Source: Pelagomonas calceolata (taxonomy: Eukaryota; Sar; Pelagophyceae; Pelagomonadales; Pelagomonadaceae). From it: a stretch of 64,000 nucleotides of DNA. This document shows positions 8,439-16,814 of the stretch, in pieces (within the stretch, counting starts at the first letter, position 1; each line of letters begins with the position of its first letter). The stretch covers positions 62,001 to 126,000 of the forward strand of contig CAKKNE010000004.1 in assembly GCA_918797485.1 (NCBI GenBank), written 5' to 3'. A program made the translations under genes and the position numbers. The notes beneath the pieces are model-generated. The model was not told the DNA's origin and did no database searches. It saw only the letters and a program-made list of their open reading frames with translations.

Positions 8439-9917
8439 TCACCAGGGCGGGTTTGAGACGACCGCCGCGGCGATGAGGCGTCGCGCCGCCTCGTCGGCGA
8501 CGCGGGTCCACTCCGGGTGATCATCTTTCGGGGTGTACGACTGTCGCGCCCGCACAAACTGCCGCGTGATGCCCATCCACTTCTGGAGCCCTCCCTCCCC
8601 GTCAAATTTCACGCGCTTCATCGCTGGGTCGACCTGCTCCATGACGTCAAAGATCGGGGCGCGCTTCTTGCCGTAGGCTCCGACCTCCCCATCGACGGCC
8701 GCGAGAATGCACTCCTCGGGACGCAGCCGCCCGAGCGACGCCTGCGGCCTCGGCGCGAAGTGCGCCGCGGGCGCGTACTCGTGCGCCGTGAACCAGGACG
8801 CCGCGGCCAACAGCAAGTCCCCGTCCCACTTATCAATACCACCGCTAGCAACAGCGAACAGGAGATCGAGCGCGCGCCGCGAACCGCGGGACACGTCGGC
8901 GAGTGGCAGTTCCGCGAGGTACTCCTTCTTCTCCCCGGCTTCCTTCTTCTTCCAATCAAAGCCGGGGATGTCCTTCTTCGTCGGGCCCCGCGGGCAGTCC
9001 GCGACCGCGGCGGCGGCGCCGAGGATGAACGCGACGTCGGCCTCGGTCGGTGCGTAGCCCTGGGCCGCGAAAAACCAGACCAGGACGCTGTTGATGCCGT
9101 CGAGCGGCGCCGAGTCCTCGCAGGACACGATCAGCAGGCGCCGCAGGGCCACGAACAGGCCGCCCGACTTCGGGAACGTGAGGAGCTCGCGGAACGCCTT
9201 CGCGGCCACGTCCGGCAACCGCCGGCGCACGGCCTTCTGAAACTGGCTCTTCATGAGCGTCGCGCCGTTGGCCTGACAGCCCGATTGCCGGTAGGCCATG
9301 GGCGACCGCTGCCATTGTTCGCCGCGCGCACCATCCGCGTCGTAGGCCAGGTAGACGGTCGCGGCGGTTCCTGGTGCTTTGAGGTGCGTTTTGAGCTTCA
9401 CGACGCGGCGGTCCTGCCACTGGCGCGTGAAGCCGCGCTGCGGCGCCATCGGTTCGCCGTCCGCCCACGACGCCGTCAGCCGGCCGCCGGAGTTCCTGAG
9501 GACGAAGGAGAGCACGCGCGAGCCGGGCGCGGCGGCCGGCACGGGCGCCAGCGTCACACGCCGCGCGCCCACCGCGGCGGCGTCGCGCTCCGCGCGTTCG
9601 GCGAGGCGCGCGAGAGCTTCTGCGTAGCGCGTCTCGGTCCCTGGCTTATCGATGAGGTCCTTCGTCGGGAGGCCCGCCCGCTTGATCGTCTCTTTCATCT
9701 CCTTGATGGACACGGCGTCCGTCCGCGCGCGCTGCGCCGGTGGTGGCGCCGCGTCCTCCTGCGAGTCCGCCGTCAGGTCGATGGTGCGCTTGTTGTTCTT
9801 CGGCGCCTCGCCGTTCAGCTCGGCAGAGAGCCTTCGCGCGAGCGCCGCGTCGGATTCAACCGTGCTTTGGCGCTCGTCGTCGTCCGATTCGCGCGTGAGA
9901 TCGATCTGGTTCTCCAT
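8439..9917 (-). CDS. Unknown protein with two SUMO-interaction-like motifs
   Basis: A 492-residue protein. The N-terminus carries two IDLT motifs followed by acidic runs (IDLTRESDDDE and TIDLTADSQED), the form of SUMO-interacting motifs. About residues 185-330 are helical (KSQFQKAVRRRLPDVAAKAFREL...ALRRLLIVSCEDSAP). They recall the alpha-helical C-terminal part of MgsA/WRNIP1-type AAA proteins (KALRR...LLxxAxEDxG), but no AAA domain is present. A role in genome maintenance is a weak inference. The gene converges on the S1 gene with 60 bp between stops. Confidence 0.7.
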   Translation of the reverse strand: MENQIDLTRESDDDERQSTVESDAALARRLSAELNGEAPKNNKRTIDLTADSQEDAAPPPAQRARTDAVSIKEMKETIKRAGLPTKDLIDKPGTETRYAEALARLAERAERDAAAVGARRVTLAPVPAAAPGSRVLSFVLRNSGGRLTASWADGEPMAPQRGFTRQWQDRRVVKLKTHLKAPGTAATVYLAYDADGARGEQWQRSPMAYRQSGCQANGATLMKSQFQKAVRRRLPDVAAKAFRELLTFPKSGGLFVALRRLLIVSCEDSAPLDGINSVLVWFFAAQGYAPTEADVAFILGAAAAVADCPRGPTKKDIPGFDWKKKEAGEKKEYLAELPLADVSRGSRRALDLLFAVASGGIDKWDGDLLLAAASWFTAHEYAPAAHFAPRPQASLGRLRPEECILAAVDGEVGAYGKKRAPIFDVMEQVDPAMKRVKFDGEGGLQKWMGITRQFVRARQSYTPKDDHPEWTRVADEAARRLIAAAVVSNPPW

Positions 9918-10129
9918 GATGGGTTGTCTGTGCTAGCTCCCACGGCCTTAAGGCTAGACAAATCCGCGCCCGCTGGCAGCACCGGTGGAAGGGTTACTGC
10001 GCCGCCAAGCGAGAGCTTCTCACAGTTGAGCGCAGCGTCAAACAAGCACCGAGTTAGAAAGGCCCTGTAAAACCCGACACATGACCGCTCGAGGCGTCCG
10101 TAAAAGGCAGAAAGTCGAATCACACCAAA
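9918..10129. other. Short intergenic region, no gene
   Basis: About 210 bp between two minus-strand genes. It contains CTAG near 9943 and 9992 around a GGCCTTAAG string. This is reminiscent of, but does not match, the palindromic promoter motif seen elsewhere. Confidence 0.4.
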
Positions 10130-11191
10130 TTACCGCACCCCAAAATACTCCTCCAACAAATCGCAGTCGCTCATGTCGATCGCGTCCGCGCGCTCCATCA
10201 GTTCCCGCCGCCGCGGCGAGAATTGCGCGGCGTTTTTGAACTGGCTATACCGCTGGCGCGCGCTGAAGCAGCCGTAGCGTAAGTGGGTTTGGTACTCGCT
10301 CTCGACGTTTTGTTCTTGCCGCCGCAGCGCGTAGCCGTCGCGCGCGTGCTTGGCACTAAACCCGTCCGCGACGTAATACCGAATGTCGGGCACAACCCCT
10401 CTAGACCGCGTCAGGCGCTCGTGCCGGAATTTGGCCGTCCGCTTCAGGGAGAAGGGCGGGTCGTACAGACTTCCACTATTCCCGAACATGATCAGACAGA
10501 GAAACAACAAAGGTATCAACTGCGCGACCTGCTGGCGCCAGTCTTGCGGCGGCGGCGCGCGCCGTTGGGTCCGCCGTCGCACGTGTTGTTGCGGGTAGCC
10601 GCCGCCAAAAAACATGTTGAAAATGTCCTCGGGAGACATCTCGTCGGCGTAGACGCCGCCGCCGGGTGGGCGTCTTCGTCTAGGAACGCCCATGCCCGGC
10701 TCGGGCTCGTCGTCGCCATACATGTCGTAGTGGCGCCTTTTATCTTTATCCGATAAGGTAGCAAAAGCTAAACCGATGCACTTGAACGCCTCGTCGGCGT
10801 CGGGCGCCCTATTTTTGTCCGGGTGGAACTTCAATGCCAATTTGCGGTAGGCCCGCTTGATTTGGTCTTCGTCCGCGGTCTTCTCGATGCCCAGCACGGC
10901 GTAGTGGCCGCGCCTTTTGGCCGCAATCACCTTCTTGACGGCCTCGACTTGTTGGGGAGTGAAGGCCGCCTTCGCCGGCGTCGCTGCCGGCTTGGAGGCG
11001 GCCTCGCGGGCGGCGGCGCCGCCCGTCGACGCGGACGCGAGCGTCCTCAACCGATCGACGCCGGCGAGCGAGCCGCCGGCGAGCCGCTCGGCCTTGTCGC
11101 AGAGCGAGAGGCACTTGGCCTTGTTGCCCTCCCTCAGGTACTTCTCGGCGAGGGCGCGGCACTTGAGCGCGGCGTCGCGGTTCGCCTCCAT
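10130..11191 (-). CDS. DNAJB12/B14-type ER membrane J protein
   Basis: A 353-residue protein starting MEANRDAALKCRALAEKYLREGN, the typical N-terminus of the DNAJB12/B14/DnaJ-DUF1977 family, which is why I start at 11191 and not at upstream ATGs. The J domain covers about residues 95-160 with the HPD motif (KFHPDKN), needed to stimulate Hsp70 ATPase. A Gly/Arg-rich linker, one membrane segment (VAQLIPLLFLCLIMFG) and a C-terminal DUF1977-like domain follow. Known relatives sit in the ER membrane and help quality control. The order and length match the family. Confidence 0.9.
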   Translation of the reverse strand: MEANRDAALKCRALAEKYLREGNKAKCLSLCDKAERLAGGSLAGVDRLRTLASASTGGAAAREAASKPAATPAKAAFTPQQVEAVKKVIAAKRRGHYAVLGIEKTADEDQIKRAYRKLALKFHPDKNRAPDADEAFKCIGLAFATLSDKDKRRHYDMYGDDEPEPGMGVPRRRRPPGGGVYADEMSPEDIFNMFFGGGYPQQHVRRRTQRRAPPPQDWRQQVAQLIPLLFLCLIMFGNSGSLYDPPFSLKRTAKFRHERLTRSRGVVPDIRYYVADGFSAKHARDGYALRRQEQNVESEYQTHLRYGCFSARQRYSQFKNAAQFSPRRRELMERADAIDMSDCDLLEEYFGVR

Positions 11192-12005
11192 CCTTCGCGC
11201 GGTCGGCCCGGCCTCGCAGCGCTTCCGCGTCCTGCGTGTCTGTGCAGTTGAACTGGTAGGGCCGCTGCGACGGCGTATATAATCTGCGGCGCAGCGGCTG
11301 CTTTCGTGTCCGAGCTGTGTGCTTGAGAGGCTCGGTGCTGAGGGCCGCCGGCGTTCGGCGGTGGTGCAGCGCTTTTGTGTGACCGGTCTAAGGCCTCTGG
11401 CGCCACGTACAAGCGCGGGTGCTGCCGTAATGCCTGCAAAAACTCGTCGCAAATCGACCACCACAAAAACCCGTGGCTTAGGCGATTTGCCTTACAGCCG
11501 TCCAGTCGCAATTCACGACTCCTTGGCCTCGGCCAGACGGGTCGAGTGCCCAACGGGTGCTTTCTTTGCGCGTAAAAAGCTTCAATTTATGTTAGCCTGT
11601 GGGTCCCTACTGTTGGTTCTGCGCTGGCGGCGCTGGAACGCGCGGTGGTGCATTTTAAGGGAAGCCAAACACAGTTCGGAGCCCCGGCCGCTGCGCCGTA
11701 GCGTGAACCCGTGAAATCGCGCTATCAATATCATAAACGACCCTCGGCGACCCAGGAGCCAGCCATTTGTTGCTACGGGGCGCGACTGGTGATCGTTACA
11801 AGCAGCGTTAATCCCTCTGAGGGCCGTCGCCACGTCCACCATTTAATAGCTCCAAAGAACTTTGAGGCTAACACGGGTCCCGGACGGCCGCCGAAGCCGC
11901 GACGCGGGTACCCGGCGAATCGGCCGTGGCGATGTTGCCGCTTCCTTAAATCGACGGCCGTGGTCGCAAGGAGCTGATCTTGATTGGACACAACTGCCAG
12001 CAACA
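11192..12005. other. Divergent promoter region, J protein / cyclin
   Basis: About 810 bp without a supportable gene between the J-protein and cyclin genes. Short open frames on both strands look like GC-driven noise. No repeat, tRNA or copy of the palindromic motif was found. Confidence 0.5.
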
Positions 12006-13215
12006 ATGGACCTCACACAATGGGAGAAGCGCAACCCGCGCCGCGGGAACGACGAGACCAATCAAGCGTGGGAGCGCGAGCTCGAAGACGACGAGTGCAT
12101 GCGTGACGCGCCGCCGCCGCCGCCGCGGTCGAGGACAAATTCCCTGAGCACGAATTCCAGCGACGGCGACGCGGCGCCGCGCGAGGCCGTGGAACTCTGC
12201 GGCATTTGTATGCTCATTGAGCACATGATGGCGAACCCTCCGCCGGGCGCCGCGGAGCCTCAGCAGCTCTCCGCGTTCTGGGCCACAACCGACGCCATGG
12301 CCGGCGCTGTCCCGTTGCCGAACGTCGCGGAGCTGCACGATTTCCTGTTCCGCTTGTTCGCGACCACCGGCCACACCCCGGAGTGCTCCGTCCTGTCGTT
12401 CATGTACATTCTACGACTGTTTTTGTCTGTGCGGAAATCAAATTTACGGCGCGTTCGCCCTGAATCGCAGCGTCGCCCTCCATGCCATCGACGCGACGCC
12501 TGCTCGATAGCGTGGCGGTGTCAGTTCCTCACCGCTCGACGGAGCCAGCGGCCACGTCGTCGCTGAGAAATGACTTAGTGAAGAATTATCGGGTGCATCC
12601 GACACACTGGTTGATTCCATGTGACACAGGTTTTCGTATCATCCTCATTTGCGAATCACGCCGCGGAATTGCAAACGCTTATTATTGTGCAGCGTCATGG
12701 TCTGTGTGGAAATCAACCAGTGTGTCGGGTGCACCCGACAATTCTTCACTAAGTCATCTCGGCGATGACGTGGCCGCACTGGTTCCGTCGAGCGGTGAGG
12801 AACTGGCATCGCCACGCCATCGAGCAGGCGTCGAGGCGATGGCGTGGAGGTCGACGTGATGATTCAGGACGATTGGGCCGTAAATTTGATTTCCACACAG
12901 GTCATGGTCGCTCAGAAGAACCACGATGACGCTCCTCTGCGAAACGTGGACTTCTCGACGGCGTGGGGCCACGTCCTGCCGGGCGAGCGGCCCGTCTCCC
13001 CCGAACGTATAAACGCAATGGAGCACATCCTCCTCAACGCGGTGGGCTTCGATTTATACGTCCCGCAGGATCAGTACGAGGCCTGCCTCGCGGAACTCCA
13101 TGGCGTCGTACGGTCGCACGCCGCGAACGTACATGACCTGCCCGTCCTGCTGCAGCGGCACGCCGAGTTCCTCACGACCCAGGCCGCGCGCCTCCCGTGG
13201 ACGACGCCCCCCTAG
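12006..13215 (+). CDS. PHO80-like (P/U-type) cyclin
   Basis: Three exons, 12006-12418, 12630-12693 and 12901-13215, encode 263 residues. The N-terminus is acidic and low-complexity. The cyclin box follows: TPECSVLSFMYILRL at the end of exon 1, TPRNCKRLLLCS in the 64-nt exon 2, and VMVAQKNHDD...ERINAMEHILLNAVGFDLYV in exon 3. This is the PHO80/cyclin-P pattern, with (T/S)..N.hRll..avm.A.K..DD and LE..hL...FdlyV. Only the three-exon model rebuilds it, which validates the introner splice sites. The family binds CDKs such as Pho85 or CDK5-like kinases in phosphate sensing or cell-cycle control; which applies here is unknown. Confidence 0.9.
12427..12629 (+). mobile_element. Introner 2 (intron 12419-12629), full length
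   Basis: A 203-bp element with ends ctgtgcggaaatc and ttgattccatgtgacacag. The duplication is GTTTTTGT at 12419-12426 and GTTTTCGT at 12630-12637, 7 of 8 identical. It contains the ccatcgacgcg core and the internal tgacttagtgaagaatt block shared with introners 3 and 5. Forward orientation. Confidence 0.93.
12702..12900 (-). mobile_element. Introner 3 (intron 12694-12900), full length, inverted
   Basis: A 199-bp element with ends ctgtgtggaaatc and gatttccacacag. The duplication GTCATGGT at 12694-12701 and 12901-12908 is perfect. Its reverse complement aligns almost throughout with introner 2, so the same family was inserted here in the opposite orientation and still forms an intron. Confidence 0.95.
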
Positions 13216-13348
13216 CGGGTATCGCTCTCTACCCGCCGAGACCCCGTTTCCAGTGATGATTCAAGTTCCCCTCGGTCGTCTCGGATCCGAAACACAAGTC
13301 TAGCTTCCCAATTAATCGTTGTTGTTACAGTATCTCTTACACACGGGT

Positions 13349-14326
13349 TCAGGACTTCAAAGGGCCGAGCAGCGCCGCCTTCAGGCCCGTGCGGACGTCG
13401 CAGAGCTTCGCCGCGTCGAGGACGTCGCCGCCCCACGCGTCCCAGGGCAAATCGACTTCGACGGCCGCGCGGTCGAACGGGAACTGCGCCGCGAGCGCGG
13501 CGCACGCGTCGCGCCGGCGGACGCCGCCGTCCCCGTCGCAGAGCGTCGAGACCCAGGCGAGGTCCGCGTAGTCCAAGGGCGGCATGGCCCGCGGCCGCGC
13601 GAACGGCGCGCGGCACGTGGGGCACCGGTCCGAGTGGCGCGCGATCTGCGCGGCGCACGTGGCATGCAAAAAGTGCGGGCACGCGCGGCCGCGGCCCGCG
13701 TCCGCGAAGAACGCGACGGGCCGCCGCCACAATGCTTCAAGGCAGACGGGGCAGACGTCCGCGCCGGCGTCGTCCGCGCCGGCTTCCTCGCCGTCGCTGG
13801 CGTCGTCGGTGAGCAGCAGGCGCTGCGGCGGCTCCGCCGGCCCCGTCGGCGCCGCCTCGCGGCAGGCAGCAACCAAATCCTCGACCGTCGGCGGCGCGCA
13901 GGCCCCGGCGACTGCGTCGAGGAGCTTCGCATCGTCAGTCAGCTCCTGAGTAGGCTCGGCGGTCGGCTCCGAAGTTGGTTCGTCCTTCCGGGGCGACCGT
14001 ATCAGGACGCGCCGCCCGCCGCGCAGCCGTAGCCGCAGCCCGCCGTCGCCGCGCGGCGTGCACCGCGCGCCTTCGAGGTCGAGGCTATCGAGGCTATCTA
14101 ATGTCAATTTGCAGCCTTCCAAGCTCGCGCGTCTGCGCACCCATTGGAGCTTGAGGCCGGGGCCCGTTGTGGCGACGTCGACCACCGCCGCTGAGGCGCT
14201 GTCGTCGTCACAGTGTGGTGTGATGCGCCCTGGCGTGATGGGCGCGGTGCCTTCGCCTGAAGCGGCTCCTAAGGCAGTGTCGACTGGACAGTCAGACGCT
14301 GTTCCGGCGGTTGTGGGCTGCCCCAT
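13349..14326 (-). CDS. RING-type zinc-finger protein
   Basis: A 325-residue protein. About residues 60-110 (LKLQWVRRRASLEGC...) form a beta-rich segment of unknown fold. A linker with TSEPTAEPTQE repeats follows. The RING finger lies at about residues 190-245: CPVC, then CPHFLHATC, then CPTCRAPF, i.e. C3HC4-type zinc ligands with an unusually long first loop (about 25 residues). RING fingers recruit E2 ubiquitin-conjugating enzymes, so an E3 ligase role is likely; the substrate is unknown. It converges on the cyclin gene with 133 bp between stops. Confidence 0.85.
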   Translation of the reverse strand: MGQPTTAGTASDCPVDTALGAASGEGTAPITPGRITPHCDDDSASAAVVDVATTGPGLKLQWVRRRASLEGCKLTLDSLDSLDLEGARCTPRGDGGLRLRLRGGRRVLIRSPRKDEPTSEPTAEPTQELTDDAKLLDAVAGACAPPTVEDLVAACREAAPTGPAEPPQRLLLTDDASDGEEAGADDAGADVCPVCLEALWRRPVAFFADAGRGRACPHFLHATCAAQIARHSDRCPTCRAPFARPRAMPPLDYADLAWVSTLCDGDGGVRRRDACAALAAQFPFDRAAVEVDLPWDAWGGDVLDAAKLCDVRTGLKAALLGPLKS

Positions 14327-14625
14327 CGTCGATTGATGGTGTTTTAGGCGCGTAAAGTCTCGCGCAGCAAGTGAACGTACATCGAGCGCCCCGCACTCTC
14401 GGTACAGTGTCCAGGTTGCGTTCGGGCGCTTGTGTCAGGAATGTGGACGTCTCTTGGACCGCCTGGAGCACTCCGCGGCGCCTGACCCCGCGCGCTTCTG
14501 ACGAGTGAGCGCTCGAGCAGTTAGATAGCGCGCACGCCTTAGGATCGTGGCTGGAGGCGTGGTCCTAACCCCGTCGACTAAGCAGGCACAGAACAGTGCG
14601 AGGGCAGCCTCTCGGCGGTCTAGGA

Positions 14626-14867
14626 ATGGAGTGCGACAGTGACAACAAGCTCCATGCCCCGCTCGTCGCGGAGGCCGCGCCCCGGCGCCAGCGCTGCGCA
14701 CAGCGGAAATGGTGCGTACGTGCCTGGCGGAACAAACGCATGCGCGGTCGCGCCGCCGTCTGCGCCGCGGGATTGGCCGTCGCCTTTGCCGCCGTCGCGC
14801 TCACGGCGCTGGCCGCGCCGCACCACAGGCATCACCACCGGCGGCGGCACCACCGCCACCACCCCGC

Positions 14868-14899
<32 letters not shown>

Positions 14900-15384
14900 T
14901 CGACGAGGCCTGCGTGGATCACGCGGTGGCGGACCGCCTGGCCGTCGAGCTCGGGTCGCGCCTCGCGGGCTGGCGGGCGCTGGCGCGGCCCGCCGGCGCC
15001 TCGTTGTTATTGGACCGGGGAGCGCTGGCCGCGGGGCGGCCCGACGGCTACGACTGGCGGCACGCGCACCAAGCTGTTACTAATGGCTACGACGCGGTCC
15101 TCACGGACGTGAAGGCGGGGGGCCTGGAGCCGCCGAGCTTCGAGGACGTCTGCGACGTCGCGGCGCCGGCGGCCGCCTGTGCCGAGGCTTGCCTCGAGTC
15201 GCGCTTCCGCGCGCGCGACGGCTTCGAGCGCTGCTCTGACGGCGCGCGCGCCGCTTTTCTGTTGGCGCCCGACCTCGTGAAGGCTTGCCTGACGCCGGAG
15301 ACGCCCTGCTACGAGTGCGTGGCATCGTGCGGGGTGGCGGCGGAGTCTTGCCGGCCCGTGCGCGTGGCGCGGAGTAGTGGGTAA
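14626..15384 (+). CDS. His-rich single-pass membrane protein, Cys-rich lumenal domain
   Basis: A 252-residue type II membrane protein starting MECDSDNKLHAPLV. One membrane segment (VCAAGLAVAFAAVALTAL) is followed by a run of histidine and arginine (PHHRHHHRRRHHRHH) and a poly-alanine tract coded by a GCC repeat near 14866-14895. The rest is lumenal or extracellular with about ten cysteines in the last 100 residues (CDVAAPAAACAEAC, CYECVASCGVAAESC), which suggests disulphides. The His run could bind metal. I recognise no family. Confidence 0.65.
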
Positions 15385-15785
15385 GCTTCTTTAGACTTAG
15401 TTCACCGTCTGCGTCCGTCGGGCAATTTTTTTTCTTTGATTCCTCTTAGGGCTCCGGTTACGGGCGCTTAAGGCTGCGGACGGACGTTTCGCGGTCAATA
15501 TGGTCAGGACTCCTCCGCTCTGAGGGAAAGGGCGAGGGGGGGGGTACGTTGTAAGGTCAGCTGCGCCAAGCGCTCTGCATAATCGACCTGCTGCTGCTCA
15601 CCACCCCGCCATCTAGAGGGGGCCATAGAACCTGTCCGACAGCAGCAGTTCATCAAGACACTGCTGAGCAGGAGAAACTCTGAGTCGCGCAGTCCTGAAG
15701 GGCTTAAAATCCAGCCGGAAGAATCCAAGCTCGGGATAAATTTAATCGCCCCCTACGCGTTGTCACACGTCACATACACGTCACA
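15385..15785. other. Intergenic region with a short inverted repeat
   Basis: About 400 bp between two plus-strand genes. It holds ctgctgct (15588-15595) facing agcagcag (near 15641), a possible weak hairpin, and a poly-G run near 15538. No gene is seen. Confidence 0.45.
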
Positions 15786-16655
15786 ATGGCCGCCATCCAG
15801 GCCGCAGTACAGGCCCTGTTCGATGTTGAAGCCCAGAAGCCCCAAGCCACGACTTCAGCCCTCCACCGCGACGAACCCGGGTCGCGGCGAGGCAAAAAAC
15901 GCTGCCACAGGCGAAGTGCCGACGCGTGCGTCGAGGTCGGCGAGGACGTCTTCCGATTGCCGGCCGTGCTCGACGAGCAGACCTGTCGAGCGGCCGTCAA
16001 CGAGGTCGACGATCGAGTGGCCTTGGGCCTGTCGACGACGAGGGGCGCGCAGCTGCCGACGACCGACGTCTACGTGAGAGATTTACGGTGCGCTGCCGCA
16101 ATACACGAGGCCGTCGATGCCGGCCTTCACCTGATGGAACGGTGCACGGGTTGAGTGCTGTGTGGAGATCAACCCACGCCATCGACGCGGTCACAGGTGG
16201 ATTTCCACCCAGGTCGCCTCGTCGACTGCAAAAAAGAGGAAATCTTCATCATCACCTATTGTGCCACCGGCCGCCGCAGCCTCGGGCGCCACACGGACGG
16301 CGACGGGAAAAGAACACTCCTCATCACGCTCGACGCGTCCCGAGATTACGCGGGCGGCGGCACGCGCTTCTACCCGAAGGAGGCCTCCGCACCGTCTTTC
16401 GTCGTGCGCCCGGCCCGAGGAGCTGCCGTCGCGTTCGACGGCTCGGTCGAGCACGAAGGCGAGGCGGTCGTCGGAGGCCGGCGCCACGTCGTCGTCGTGT
16501 TCGCCACCGAGGTGGACGAGGACGACCGCAGACCAAGCATAAGGGCCGCCCAGCGCCGAGCCGCCCAGAGCGTCTTCGCGGCGCCGCCGCCTTCGCCGCG
16601 GCGACACCAGCGACGAGCGCCACGCGCCGCGTCGGCCTACCGATCCCTGTTCTAG
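15786..16655 (+). CDS. 2-oxoglutarate/Fe(II) dioxygenase, prolyl-hydroxylase-like
   Basis: Two exons, 15786-16149 and 16213-16655, encode 268 residues. The double-stranded beta-helix is in exon 2. The iron ligands are the HTD motif in LGRHTDGDGKRTLLITL and the distal His in SVEHEGEAVVGG. Between them lie the strand LDASRDYAGGGTRFYP and the hydrophobic strand RHVVVVFATEV. This is the prolyl 4-hydroxylase-like 2OG-oxygenase superfamily (oxygen and 2-oxoglutarate dependent). The splice joins ERCTG to RLVDCKK in phase 1 and restores the fold. No signal peptide is seen, so it is probably cytosolic or nuclear; substrate unknown. Confidence 0.87.
16158..16212. mobile_element. Introner 4 (intron 16150-16212), minimal 55-bp form
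   Basis: The smallest clear copy: ctgtgtggagatcaac at one end, gtggatttccacccag at the other, and ccatcgacgcg between. Flanks GTTGAGTG and GTCGCCTC match at only 4 of 8, so the duplication has decayed or is not preserved. The GT-AG phases on both sides agree (phase 1). Confidence 0.85.
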
Positions 16656-16814
16656 AAGCCTCAAGTCCCCTACTAAGTATCTGTCTGCTACGCTCGAGCC
16701 GTGTGGACAGGTAAACATACTAGCCGAGATCGACTGGCAGCCCTTGCGAAGCTCGCTTTTGGGCCGGCGTGCGGGCGCAGCAAGCAGCAAAACTGCAACA
16801 GGCAGCCCCGAGCC

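Noticed and set aside
9940-9995. A further copy of the CTAG palindrome upstream of the SUMO-motif gene
   Set aside because: Two CTAG strings and GGCCTTAAG are present, but the CTAGCG and ACACTAG halves are not, so it is not counted.
8517-10070. A 517-codon open frame on the plus strand opposite the SUMO-motif gene
   Set aside because: It is Arg/Leu-rich with no domain and mirrors the GC3-rich opposite strand. The minus frame has coherent motifs.
12844-13215. A separate small gene starting inside introner 3
   Set aside because: Its first 19 codons are introner sequence. The remainder is the third exon of the cyclin.
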